A stretch of DNA of 64,000 nt. It comes from Georgenia satyanarayanai. GTDB lineage: Bacteria > Actinomycetota > Actinomycetes > Actinomycetales > Actinomycetaceae. The position numbers and the translations under genes were made by a program. Shown here one piece after another: positions 25,751-34,296 of the stretch. Location of the stretch: positions 248,001 through 312,000 of the forward strand of contig NZ_JAMBNZ010000003.1 in assembly GCF_023715365.1 (NCBI RefSeq), given 5' to 3'. Each line of letters opens with the position of its first letter. The first letter of the stretch is position 1. Below the pieces are notes generated by a model, which did not search any database, was not told the origin of the DNA, and saw only the letters and a program-made list of their open reading frames with translations.

Positions 25751-26449
25751 CTAGCCGACCCACTCACCGAGCGCGACGTCGCTGCCCTCGAGGCGCAGCT
25801 CGACGGCGTCCCGGCCGACCTCCAGGCGGGTGGGGACCAGGCCCTCGGGCAGGCCCGGGATCTCGACGCGCACGTCACCGAGGAGGTCGTCGACCACGGT
25901 GACGAGATCGCGGGGAACGGTGCCACCGCCGACCGACACCTCCCCGAGCTCGACGCCGATCGCACCGTCGACGAGGACGGGCTCGACGACGACGGCGAGC
26001 TCCAGGCCGGCGACCACCTCGACGCCGAGCTGGACGAGACCGTTCGCGACGTCGACGCGCAGCGGGGCGCCGGGCACGTCGACGGCGCCCGCGAGCGCCG
26101 CCTGGAGGGTGGCGGGGGGGATCTCGGCGTTGATCTCGACGGTCTCGGCCGGGTAGGGCTCCTCCGGCGCGACCCCGCGCAGTGCCACGCGGACGTCGTG
26201 CAGCTCGAAGTCCTCCAGGACCAGCGTCGAGGCGGTCCCGCGGACCTCGGACAGCCGCCCGGCCACCACCTGGGTGAGAAAGGGGAAGCCGTCGATCTCG
26301 ACGTCGGCGTCCGGCGCGAGCTCCAGCTGCTCGCGCGCCTCGGCGAGGAGCCGGTCCTCGGTGCGGGCCACGGCCACACGGTCGACCACCGTGCCGGCGA
26401 CCGCGAGCACGACGAGCAGGACGAGGACCACGGAGGCGAGGCGGCGCAT
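25751..26449 (-). CDS. DUF2993 (LmeA-like) secreted lipid-binding protein
   Basis: 232 residues with an N-terminal signal anchor (RLASVVLVLLVVLAVAGTVV). The rest matches the DUF2993 pattern: FPFLTQVVAGRLSEVRGTAS, VALRGVA with repeated V-E-I strands, and a C-terminal GLPEGLVPTRLEVGRDAVEL. In mycobacteria LmeA of this family binds phospholipids and affects lipomannan synthesis; the same role here is unproven. Convergent with the CopD-CtaG gene, four bases apart. Confidence 0.85.
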   Translation of the reverse strand: MRRLASVVLVLLVVLAVAGTVVDRVAVARTEDRLLAEAREQLELAPDADVEIDGFPFLTQVVAGRLSEVRGTASTLVLEDFELHDVRVALRGVAPEEPYPAETVEINAEIPPATLQAALAGAVDVPGAPLRVDVANGLVQLGVEVVAGLELAVVVEPVLVDGAIGVELGEVSVGGGTVPRDLVTVVDDLLGDVRVEIPGLPEGLVPTRLEVGRDAVELRLEGSDVALGEWVG

Positions 26450-26588
26450 GGTGACAAAGGTACGGGCGCCGCAAGGCCGCGGAGTCGCGTGTTCCGGATC
26501 CGGTTCGGCTGGTGAGCCCGGTCCAGCACGAAAACGGTACGGCTCCGGCCGGCGCGCGGCAGGGCGCTCCGCTGCCTACGGTGAGCAC

Positions 26589-27218
26589 ATGGCCGTGGAA
26601 CGACCCGGGGCGCAGGAGTGGGTGCCCTCGGACGGTGACGTCGGCGCCCTGCGCGCCGCGGCGCCTGGCTGCCGGGGATGCGAGCTGTGGGCCGACGCCA
26701 CCCAGGTGGTCTTCTCCGCCGGGGACGCCGGGGCCCGACTCATGCTCGTCGGCGAGCAGCCGGGCGACCGGGAGGACAGGGAAGGTGAGCCCTTCGTCGG
26801 GCCCGCCGGGCGGGTGCTGGCCGACGCGCTGGAGGCAGCGGGCATCGCGCGCCGGGACGTCTACCTCACCAACGCCGTCAAGCACTTCCGCTTCGAGGAC
26901 CGCGGCACGCGCCGGATCCACAAGAAGCCGGGCGTCGCCCACGTCGAGGCGTGCCACCCGTGGCTGGCGGCCGAGCGCGCCGCGGTGCGCCCCGCCGTCG
27001 TCGTCTGCCTGGGCGCGACCGCGGCCCGCGCGGTCCTCGGCCGCGAGGTGCGGATCGGGGACGTGCGCGGTGAGGTCCTCGGCGGTGAGGATCCGCCCGT
27101 GCTCGTGACGACGCACCCCTCGGCGCTGCTGCGCCTGCGCGGGCGCGGCGGCTGGGACGAGGCCTTCGCCGAGCTCGTCACGGACCTGCGCACCGCCCAC
27201 CAGGCGGCAGCGGGCTGA
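26589..27218 (+). CDS. udgX: UdgX-type uracil-DNA glycosylase
   Basis: Family-4-like uracil-DNA glycosylase of the UdgX class, ~209 residues. The N-terminal Cys pair (CRGCELW) and VEACHPW Cys fit the 4Fe-4S site. Motif A is MLVGEQPGDREDREGEPFVG, motif B is VTTHPSALLRL. The diagnostic R-loop TRRIHKKPG carries the histidine that, in characterised UdgX, forms a covalent bond with the abasic sugar after uracil removal, yielding a very stable protein-DNA adduct. It is monocistronic. Confidence 0.92.
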   Translation: MAVERPGAQEWVPSDGDVGALRAAAPGCRGCELWADATQVVFSAGDAGARLMLVGEQPGDREDREGEPFVGPAGRVLADALEAAGIARRDVYLTNAVKHFRFEDRGTRRIHKKPGVAHVEACHPWLAAERAAVRPAVVVCLGATAARAVLGREVRIGDVRGEVLGGEDPPVLVTTHPSALLRLRGRGGWDEAFAELVTDLRTAHQAAAG

Positions 27219-27298
27219 CCGGCCCCGACCTCACGGACACGGTGCGGACGATGCGACCTCCGGGGGCGCAAGAACCACATCGTGTCGGGGTGAGGGGC

Positions 27299-27979
27299 TC
27301 AGGCTTCCCAGGCGTGGCGGAGCGGCGAGGAGTCGAGGTCCTCGAGGATCGCGGCGACCGAGCGGTAGACCGCCACGGCCCCGGCCTCGCGCAGCTCGCC
27401 CTCGCTGACCCCGCCGGTGAGCACACCGATGCAGGGCACGCCTGCCCGGGCGGCAGCCTTGACGTCCCACACGGTGTCACCGACGAAGACGGCCCGCTCG
27501 GCGGGGACGTCGACGGCGCCGAGGGCCGTGTGGACGAGGTCCGGGTCGGGCTTGGCCTCCTCGACGTCCTGCGCGGAGGTGATGGCGTCGACGTCGTCGG
27601 ACACCTGGAGGACCTTCTCGAGGATCTCCAGCTCGGCGGGCGCGGCGGAGGTGGCGAGGACGACCTTCGCCCCGCGCTCCTTGAGGGCAGCGACGAGCTC
27701 GACGACGCCCTCGAAGCGGTGCACCTCGTCCGCGGCCTGCGCGTAGTACTCGGTGTGCTTCTCCTTGGCGGCCTCCCCCAGCTCCTCGACACGGTCCCCG
27801 AGCAGCTCGGCGAGGAGCAGCTCCCCACCCATGCCGATGGACCGGTGGATGCGCCACGCGTCGACCGGGTGCCCGACCTCACGAAAGGCCCGCGCCCAGG
27901 TGAAGGTGTGGACGTAGTTGGAGTCGGCCAGGGTGCCGTCGATGTCGAGCAGGACGGCACCGGGAGCGTCAGTAGGCAT
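27299..27979 (-). CDS. HAD-superfamily hydrolase (phosphoglycolate phosphatase-like)
   Basis: ~226-residue haloacid-dehalogenase-type phosphatase. Motif I is LLDIDGTLADSNYVHTFTWA with the nucleophile Asp, motif II ATSAAPAELE, motif III Lys in EEAKPDPDLV and motif IV FVGDTVWDVKAAARAGVP. The four-helix cap between motifs I and II is of C1 type. Substrate unknown, probably a small phosphorylated metabolite. I use the ATG; an upstream in-frame start would add an unlikely Cys-rich leader. Confidence 0.88.
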   Translation of the reverse strand: MPTDAPGAVLLDIDGTLADSNYVHTFTWARAFREVGHPVDAWRIHRSIGMGGELLLAELLGDRVEELGEAAKEKHTEYYAQAADEVHRFEGVVELVAALKERGAKVVLATSAAPAELEILEKVLQVSDDVDAITSAQDVEEAKPDPDLVHTALGAVDVPAERAVFVGDTVWDVKAAARAGVPCIGVLTGGVSEGELREAGAVAVYRSVAAILEDLDSSPLRHAWEA

Positions 27980-28023
27980 GGTCCCGTTGGTACCGCAGCC
28001 GGGGGCCCGCCGCATCCGCTCGG

Positions 28024-28851
28024 CTACTCCTCCGTCTCGCCGGCGGCGTCCAGGCGCGTGCTCATGTCGCTGTACCAGGCCAGGGCGTCCATGCCCTCCA
28101 GGCCCAGCTCGGTGGCAACGGCGAGGAGCACCTGCTCCCGCTCGGCCTCGAGCGCGTCACCGAGGGTGACGTCGGGACCGGCGAGCGCCTGCTGCAGCCG
28201 CCGGGCGAACCACTCGGCCACCTCCACCGCGACCGGCGAGGCGTGCTGCGCGGCCATGTGCTCGCCCTCGACGAACACGAGCTCGACCGCCTGTACGGCC
28301 CGCCGCATGAGCTCGTAGTCCTCCAGCCGGGCGCGCAGGTCCTCCGACACCTCCTGCAGCGCCCGCGCGCGGCTCTCGGCGCGCACGTGGTCGAGCAGGC
28401 CGGCGAGGTCACCCTCGGGCGGCAGGCCGAGCCGCAGCTGCGCCCGGCGCACCTCCCCCAGACCCGGGATCGCGGCGACGGCGGCGTCGAACACCGGCAC
28501 GACGGCCTCGACGGCGGCGCGGGCGCGCGTGAGGTAGACCTCCCGGACGCCCTCGGTCAGCCGGTCCCAGGTGTCACTGCCGGCCGCCTCCCGCAGGGCC
28601 AGGCGCCGCGCGGCCTCGGGGACGGCCTGCTCGACGACGTCGGCGAGCATCGCCGCCGGCTCGTCGGCGCGGTCCTCGCGCGGCTCGGCCGCGAGCTCGG
28701 CGCGCAGTCGGTCGCGCTCCTCGCGCAACCAGTGGATCTGGCGCTGCGCCGCGGACAGGGCGCGCGCCAGCTCGACCTCGACCGAGCCCGCCGGCTCGGC
28801 GAGGAGCTCCTCCTTCTCGGGTACGCCGTCGTCGACCGCCACGGCTCCCAC
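28024..28851 (-). CDS. Hypothetical helical protein
   Basis: ~275 residues, acidic, almost entirely predicted alpha-helix, without a signal or membrane segment. An early coiled-coil candidate is ELARALSAAQRQIHWLREER. Other stretches (VEAVVPVFDAAVAAIPGLGE; LEDYELMRRAVQAVELVFVE) show regular heptad-like hydrophobics. No family recognised. The start is uncertain: GTG codons at 28851 and 28842, the second with GGGAG only three bases upstream. Confidence 0.55.
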   Translation of the reverse strand: MGAVAVDDGVPEKEELLAEPAGSVEVELARALSAAQRQIHWLREERDRLRAELAAEPREDRADEPAAMLADVVEQAVPEAARRLALREAAGSDTWDRLTEGVREVYLTRARAAVEAVVPVFDAAVAAIPGLGEVRRAQLRLGLPPEGDLAGLLDHVRAESRARALQEVSEDLRARLEDYELMRRAVQAVELVFVEGEHMAAQHASPVAVEVAEWFARRLQQALAGPDVTLGDALEAEREQVLLAVATELGLEGMDALAWYSDMSTRLDAAGETEE

Positions 28852-28927
28852 GCTAGCGGCCCCGATGGTCCACCTGGCGGGCCGGGGCGGCGAGTCGCGC
28901 CTCCTCTTGGGCCGACCGCCGGTCACC

Positions 28928-28978
28928 GATACTGTGCGAGGCAGCGTCGACGGCGCTGCCCCGGCAGGGGAGCCGGGG
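28928..28978 (+). promoter_or_regulatory. Candidate promoter -10 and leader hairpins of the gluconate operon
   Basis: A -10-like GATACT (28928-28933) is followed by two tandem stem-loops: GGCAGCG/CGCTGCC (28940-28960) and CCCCGGC/GCCGGGG (28959-28978). They share two bases, so they compete for pairing. They would lie in the 5' leader of gntP just before its AGGGGG Shine-Dalgarno. Position suggests a regulatory leader; I see no named riboswitch consensus. Confidence 0.35.
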
Positions 28979-29001
28979 TCACGACACCCAAGGGGGCTCC
29001 C

Positions 29002-30378
29002 GTGATCGAAGGTTGGACTCAGACATTGGGGGCCGGGCCGCTGCTGCTCGTCGCAGCCGGCGCGATCGCCCTCATCCTCGTCCTCGTCATCGTCTTCAAG
29101 CTGCACGCGTTCCTCACGCTCATCCTCGTCTCGCTCCTGACGGCGTTCATCACGGGGATCCCGGCGGGTGAGATCGTGCCGGCGCTCGTGACGAGCTTCG
29201 GCGGCACCCTGGGCAACGTCGCCCTCCTCATCGCGCTGGGGGCCATGCTCGGCAAGCTCATCGAGCACAGCGGTGGCGCGCGCGTGCTCTCGGAGAAGAT
29301 GGTCAGCGTCTTCGGGGAGAAGCGAGCGCCGCTCGGGCTGGGCGTCGCGTCACTCGCCTTCGGCTTCCCGATCTTCTTCGACGCCGGCCTCATCGTCATG
29401 CTGCCGATCATCTTCGCCGTCGCCCGCCGGCTGGGGAACAACGTCCTGCTGTACGGCATCCCCGCCGCGACCGCCTTCTCGGTCATGCACGTCTTCGTGC
29501 CCCCGCACCCGGGTCCGGTGGCCGCCTCCGAGCTCTACGGTGCCGACGTCGGCCTCGTGCTCGTCGTCGCCATCGTGCTCGCCTTCCCGGTCTGGTACCT
29601 CGCCGGCTACCTCTGGGGCACCTTCGTCGGCAAGCGGTTCATCCTCCCCGTGCCCGCGCTCTTCGGCACCGACGACGACACCCAGGTCAACCCGCCCAGC
29701 GTCGCGACCGTCGTCGGGATCCTGCTCCTGCCCCTCGTCCTCATCTTCTTCAACACCGGCCTTGACTTCCTCGGCACCGCCGACGTCGTCGACGAGTCCG
29801 AGACCTGGGTCCAGGTCCTCTCGTCCGTCGGCACGGCCCCCGTGGCGCTGCTCATCTCCGTGATCGTCGCCCTCTTCGTGCTCGGCCACCGCCGCGGCGA
29901 GAACGGCACGGCCCTGGAGAAGATCGTCGACTCGGCGCTCGGCCCGGTCGCCTCCGTCATCCTCATCACCGGCGCCGGTGGCATGTTCGGCGGGATCCTG
30001 CGCCTGTCCGGCATCGGTGACGCCCTCGCCGACGTGCTGGGCGACACCGGCATCCCGGTCATCCTCGCCGTGTGGCTCATCGCCGTCATCCTGCGCGTCG
30101 CGCAGGGCTCGGCGACGGTCGCGCTCGTCACCGCGGCGGGCCTCATGGCGCCCGCCGTCCTCGCGGGCGGCTTCAGCGAGATGCAGATCGTCGCGATCAC
30201 GCTGGCGACGGCGGCCGGCTCGGTCTTCGCCAGCCACGTCAACGACTCCGGGTTCTGGCTCGTCGGGCGGCTCATGGGGATGGACGTCAAGACGACCCTC
30301 AAGACGTGGACGGTCCAGCAGACCCTCCAGTCCGTCGTCGGCTTCCTCTTCGCCCTCGCCGTCTTCGCGATCTTCTAG
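29002..30378 (+). CDS. gntP: Gluconate/idonate:H+ symporter, GntP family
   Basis: 458-residue permease with ~12-14 helices that imports gluconate, idonate or a related sugar acid. The family stretch FGFPIFFDAGLIVMLPIIFA, the MHVFVPPHPGPVAASELYGA segment and the C-terminal GSVFASHVNDSGFWLVGRLM are intact. Start GTG with AGGGGG six bases upstream. It heads a three-gene operon with idnO- and idnD-like dehydrogenases, so L-idonate, 5-ketogluconate and gluconate are the likely substrates. A gluconate kinase is not in the window. Confidence 0.93.
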   Translation: MIEGWTQTLGAGPLLLVAAGAIALILVLVIVFKLHAFLTLILVSLLTAFITGIPAGEIVPALVTSFGGTLGNVALLIALGAMLGKLIEHSGGARVLSEKMVSVFGEKRAPLGLGVASLAFGFPIFFDAGLIVMLPIIFAVARRLGNNVLLYGIPAATAFSVMHVFVPPHPGPVAASELYGADVGLVLVVAIVLAFPVWYLAGYLWGTFVGKRFILPVPALFGTDDDTQVNPPSVATVVGILLLPLVLIFFNTGLDFLGTADVVDESETWVQVLSSVGTAPVALLISVIVALFVLGHRRGENGTALEKIVDSALGPVASVILITGAGGMFGGILRLSGIGDALADVLGDTGIPVILAVWLIAVILRVAQGSATVALVTAAGLMAPAVLAGGFSEMQIVAITLATAAGSVFASHVNDSGFWLVGRLMGMDVKTTLKTWTVQQTLQSVVGFLFALAVFAIF

Positions 30379-30386
30379 GGCTCGCC

Positions 30387-31160
30387 ATGAGCAGCTCCCT
30401 GTTCGACATCACCGGCCGGCTCGCGCTCGTCACCGGCTCCTCCCGCGGCCTGGGCCTCGCGCTGGCCACCGGCCTGGCCGCGCACGGGGCCCGGGTGGTC
30501 CTGCACGGGCGCAACCACGAGGCGCTGGCCCGTGCCCGCCAGCAGGTCGCCACCGCCGGGGACGCTGCCGAGGTGCCGGCCGTCAGCTTCGACGTCACCG
30601 ACCCCGCCGCCGTGCGGGAAGGTGTCAGCGCGCTCGTGGCCGAGCACGGTGTGCCCGACATCCTCGTCAACAACGCCGGGATCCAGCGCCGAGCGCCGTT
30701 CAACGACTTCGACCCGGACGACTGGGACGACATCGTCGCCGCGAACCTCAGCAGCGCGTTCTACGTCTCCCAGCAGGTGACCCGCGGGATGGCCGAGCGC
30801 GGCTCGGGCAAGGTCGTCAACATCGGCTCGGTCCAGTCCCAGCTCGCCCGGCAGACCATCGCGCCCTACTCGGCGACGAAGGGCGGGCTCGTCATGCTCA
30901 CCAAGGGCATGGCGGCCGACCTCGCCCGCTTCGACATCCAGGTCAACGCCATCTCCCCCGGCTACTTCGCCACCGAGATGAACCGGGCGCTCGTCGAGGA
31001 CGAGGACTTCACCCGCTGGGTCGTGGACCGCACACCGGCCCGCCGCTGGGGCCGCGTCGAGGAGCTCGTCGGGACCCTCGTCTACCTGTGCTCGGACGCC
31101 GCGAGCTTCGTCTCGGGCCAGAACGTCTTTGTCGACGGCGGCATGACCGCCGTCGTCTAG
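30387..31160 (+). CDS. idnO: Gluconate 5-dehydrogenase (SDR family)
   Basis: Short-chain dehydrogenase of 257 residues that would interconvert 5-keto-D-gluconate and D-gluconate with NAD(P)H. The nucleotide motif is LVTGSSRGLGLALATGLA, the NNAG motif DILVNNAGIQRRAPF with Gln-Arg-Arg typical of gluconate 5-dehydrogenases, and the catalytic triad Ser (NIGSVQSQL), Tyr and Lys (APYSATKGGL). Eight bases from gntP, eleven from the next gene. Confidence 0.9.
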   Translation: MSSSLFDITGRLALVTGSSRGLGLALATGLAAHGARVVLHGRNHEALARARQQVATAGDAAEVPAVSFDVTDPAAVREGVSALVAEHGVPDILVNNAGIQRRAPFNDFDPDDWDDIVAANLSSAFYVSQQVTRGMAERGSGKVVNIGSVQSQLARQTIAPYSATKGGLVMLTKGMAADLARFDIQVNAISPGYFATEMNRALVEDEDFTRWVVDRTPARRWGRVEELVGTLVYLCSDAASFVSGQNVFVDGGMTAVV

Positions 31161-31171
31161 GAGGGAGTCTC

Positions 31172-32185
31172 GTGCGCGCGATCGTCATCAGGGGCAGGGA
31201 GGACCTCAAGCTCGTCGAGGTCCCCACGCCTCAGCCCGGTCCCGGGGAGGTCCGCCTGCGGATGGCCTACGCCGGCATCTGCGGCTCGGACCTCCACTAC
31301 TACTACGACGGCGCGAACGGGGCCTTCGTCGTGCGCGAGCCCCTCGTGCCGGGCCACGAGGTCTCCGGGACCGTGGACCTCGACCCCGCCGGCGAGCTCT
31401 CCCCGGGCACGCCGGTCACCGTCCACCCCGCGACCTTCGGCGAGGTGCGGCCCGGCGTGGAGGACCGCCCGCACCTGTGGCCGGGCGGCGCCTACCTCGG
31501 CAGCGCCTCGACCTGGCCGCATACCCAGGGCGGGATGAGCGAGTACCTCCTCGTCGACCGGTCGATGGTGCGGCTCCTGCCCGCGTCGCTGCCGCTGCGG
31601 CGCGCGGCGCTGGCCGAGCCGCTCGCCGTCGGGATGCACGGGATCGCGCTGGCCGGCGGCGTCGCGGGCCAGCGGGTCCTCGTCACCGGCGCCGGACCGA
31701 TCGGGCTGCTCACCGCTGCCGCGGCCCTCGCCGGGGGCGCCGCCGAGGTGACGGCCACCGACGTGCTGCCCGGGCCGCTGGGGCGCGCCCGGTCACTCGG
31801 CGTGCACGCCACCGTCGACGTGAGCCGGGAGGAGGTGCCGGCGGAGGCCTACGACGTCGTCCTCGAGTGCTCGGGCGTGCCCGCGTCGATCAACGCGGCC
31901 TTCCGCGCGGCCCGCCGGGCCGGGGTGCACGTCCAGCTGGGGATGGTGCCGGACGAGCCGAAGGGCCTCAACCTCGCGCCGGTCATCTCCAAGGAGCTCA
32001 CCGTCCACGGCTCCTTCCGCTTCCGGGACGAGATCGACGCCGCGGTCGCGCTGCTCGACGCGCAGCCCGGCATCGAGCAGGTCGTCACCCACGAGCTGCC
32101 CGCCGACCAGGCGCTGGAGGCCTTCGCCGTCGCCCGCGACTCCGAGGCGTCCGGCAAGGTGCTCGTCACGCTGTGGCCCGAGTAG
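31172..32185 (+). CDS. idnD: L-idonate 5-dehydrogenase-like, zinc-type MDR without structural-zinc cysteines
   Basis: Medium-chain dehydrogenase, 337 residues, expected to oxidise L-idonate to 5-ketogluconate for the preceding enzyme. Catalytic zinc ligands are present: Cys in AGICGSDLHYYYDG, His-Glu in VPGHEVSG and the later Glu in LAEPLAVGMHG. The Rossmann motif is LVTGAGPIGLLTAAAALAGG. The lobe that in E. coli IdnD holds four Cys for structural zinc is replaced by TFGEVRPGVEDRPHLWPGG, with no cysteine at all. Start GTG with GGAGGGAG upstream. Confidence 0.87.
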   Translation: MRAIVIRGREDLKLVEVPTPQPGPGEVRLRMAYAGICGSDLHYYYDGANGAFVVREPLVPGHEVSGTVDLDPAGELSPGTPVTVHPATFGEVRPGVEDRPHLWPGGAYLGSASTWPHTQGGMSEYLLVDRSMVRLLPASLPLRRAALAEPLAVGMHGIALAGGVAGQRVLVTGAGPIGLLTAAAALAGGAAEVTATDVLPGPLGRARSLGVHATVDVSREEVPAEAYDVVLECSGVPASINAAFRAARRAGVHVQLGMVPDEPKGLNLAPVISKELTVHGSFRFRDEIDAAVALLDAQPGIEQVVTHELPADQALEAFAVARDSEASGKVLVTLWPE

Positions 32186-32223
32186 CGTGCGGGGTGGCAC
32201 GGGTCACGTGATAGGACAGGTCC

Positions 32224-34272
32224 GTGAGCGACACTCCCTTCCACGACCTCGACGACTACATCGCCCTGCCCCGCCTCGGCGGGCTGGCGATCTCCCCCGA
32301 CGGGCAGCGCCTCGTCACCACGGTGAGCGCCCTCAACGAGGACCGCACGACGTACCAGCCGGCCCTGTGGGAGGTGGACCCGGCCGGCGAGCGCCCGGCC
32401 CGCCGTCTCACCCACGGCCCGAGCGGGGAGTCCCAGCCGACCTTCACCGCCGGCGGTGACCTCCTCTTCGTCGCCAAGCGCGGCACCGACGACGACGCGC
32501 GTCCCGCCGTGTGGTCCCTGCCCGCCGCGGGCGGCGAGGCGAGCATGGTCGCCGCACATCCCGGCGGGGTCTCGGGCGTGAGCGCGGCCGCGCGGGCCGC
32601 CGTCGTCGTCGTCATGGCCGACGCGCTGCCCTCCGCCGGGGACGTCGACGAGGACCACCGCCTGCGCAAGGAGCGCAGCGAGCGCAAGGTGAGCGCGATC
32701 CTCCACAGCGCCTACCCGGTGCGGTACTGGGACCACGACCTCGGCCCGGACCTGCCGCGGCTCTACTCGGCCGAGCCCACCGACGCGGACCCCGCGAAGG
32801 ACGCCGCGCCCCGCGGCAGCCACGCACTGCGCGAGCTCACCCCCGCCGCGGGCGCCGCGCTCACCGAGGCGTCCACGGACCTCGCGGTAGACGGCAGCTT
32901 CCTCGTCACGACGTGGAACGTGCCCGTGGCGCGCGGCGCCGTGCGCACCCAGCTGTGCCGCGTGGACCTTCCCGACGGCGCGCGCACCGTCCTCGTCGAC
33001 GACACCGAGGCGGAGGTGGGCGGCCCGCGGGTCAGCCCCGACGGCCGGCTCGTCGCCTACGTGCGCGAGACGCTCAGCACCGCCGAGCAGGCGCCGCGGA
33101 TGTGGGTCGAGGTCGTCGACGCGGTCGGGGGCGAGTCCCGCGCCCTCACCCGCGAGTGGGACCGCTGGCCCGCGCAGCTGCGCTGGCTGCCCGACTCCTC
33201 CGGCCTGCTCGTCGTCGCCGACGACGACGGCCGCTCGCGCCTCTTCCACGTCGCCCTGGACACCGGTGCCGTCACCCGGCTCACCGACGAGGGCGCGCTC
33301 AGCGACGTCGTCGTCGCCCCGGACGGGACGGCCGCCTACGCGTTGCGCGCCTCCTACGAGTACCCCGCCGAGGTCGTGCGCATCGACCTGGGCGACCTCA
33401 CCGGCGAGGCGGAGGTGACGGCGCTGCGCGGTCCCGCCGAGCGTCCCGCACTGCCCGGCACGCTCACCGAGGTGGAGACCACCGCCGCCGACGGCACGCG
33501 GGTGCGGGCCTGGCTCGCCCTGCCCGAGGGCGCGAGCGCGGACGCCCCGGCGCCCCTGCTGCTGTGGATCCACGGCGGGCCACTGGGCTCGTGGAACTCG
33601 TGGTCGTGGCGGTGGAACCCGTGGATCATGGTCGCCCGCGGCTACGCCGTGCTGCTGCCGGACCCGGCGCTGTCGACCGGCTACGGGCAGGACTTCGTCC
33701 AGCGCGGCTGGGGCGCGTGGGGCGAGGCGCCCTACACCGACCTCATGGCGGTCACCGACGCCGTGGAGGAGCGCGCGGACGTCGACGCCTCCCGCACCGC
33801 CGCGATGGGCGGCTCCTTCGGCGGGTACATGGCCAACTGGGTGGCCGGGCACACCGACCGCTTCCGCGCCGTCGTCACCCACGCGAGCCTGTGGGCGCTG
33901 GACGCCTTCGGCCCGACGACGGACGCCGCCTGGTACTGGGGCCGGGAGATGTCCCCGGAGATGGCGCTGGCCAACTCCCCGCACCTGCACGTGGGCAGCA
34001 TCCGCACCCCCATGCTCGTCATCCACGGGGACAAGGACTACCGCGTGCCGATCGGCGAGGGCCTGCGGCTCTGGTACGAGCTGCTCTCCCGGTCCGGGCT
34101 CCCGGCGGACGAGGACGGCGCGAGCCCGCACCGATTCCTCTACTTCCCCGACGAGAACCACTGGATCCTCACGCCCCAGAACGCCAAGGTCTGGTACGAG
34201 GTCAACCTCGCCTTCCTCGCCGAGCACGTCCTCGGTGCGGAGCCGGGGCACCTGCCGCGCACCCTGGGCTGA
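32224..34272 (+). CDS. S9 family prolyl oligopeptidase
   Basis: Serine peptidase of 682 residues with an N-terminal seven-bladed propeller (residues ~10-390; repeated phrases such as ISPDGQRLV, VSPDGRLVAYVRE, VAPDGTAAYALR) and a C-terminal alpha/beta-hydrolase domain. The catalytic triad is Ser531 (AAMGGSFGGYMANWVAGH), Asp605 (VIHGDKDYRVPIGEG) and His646 (FPDENHWILTPQ). No signal peptide, so cytoplasmic. Related to acylaminoacyl- and dipeptidyl-peptidases; cleaves short peptides. Start GTG. Confidence 0.92.
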   Translation: MSDTPFHDLDDYIALPRLGGLAISPDGQRLVTTVSALNEDRTTYQPALWEVDPAGERPARRLTHGPSGESQPTFTAGGDLLFVAKRGTDDDARPAVWSLPAAGGEASMVAAHPGGVSGVSAAARAAVVVVMADALPSAGDVDEDHRLRKERSERKVSAILHSAYPVRYWDHDLGPDLPRLYSAEPTDADPAKDAAPRGSHALRELTPAAGAALTEASTDLAVDGSFLVTTWNVPVARGAVRTQLCRVDLPDGARTVLVDDTEAEVGGPRVSPDGRLVAYVRETLSTAEQAPRMWVEVVDAVGGESRALTREWDRWPAQLRWLPDSSGLLVVADDDGRSRLFHVALDTGAVTRLTDEGALSDVVVAPDGTAAYALRASYEYPAEVVRIDLGDLTGEAEVTALRGPAERPALPGTLTEVETTAADGTRVRAWLALPEGASADAPAPLLLWIHGGPLGSWNSWSWRWNPWIMVARGYAVLLPDPALSTGYGQDFVQRGWGAWGEAPYTDLMAVTDAVEERADVDASRTAAMGGSFGGYMANWVAGHTDRFRAVVTHASLWALDAFGPTTDAAWYWGREMSPEMALANSPHLHVGSIRTPMLVIHGDKDYRVPIGEGLRLWYELLSRSGLPADEDGASPHRFLYFPDENHWILTPQNAKVWYEVNLAFLAEHVLGAEPGHLPRTLG

Positions 34273-34296
34273 GGCGCACCCCCGTAAGGTGGGGGC

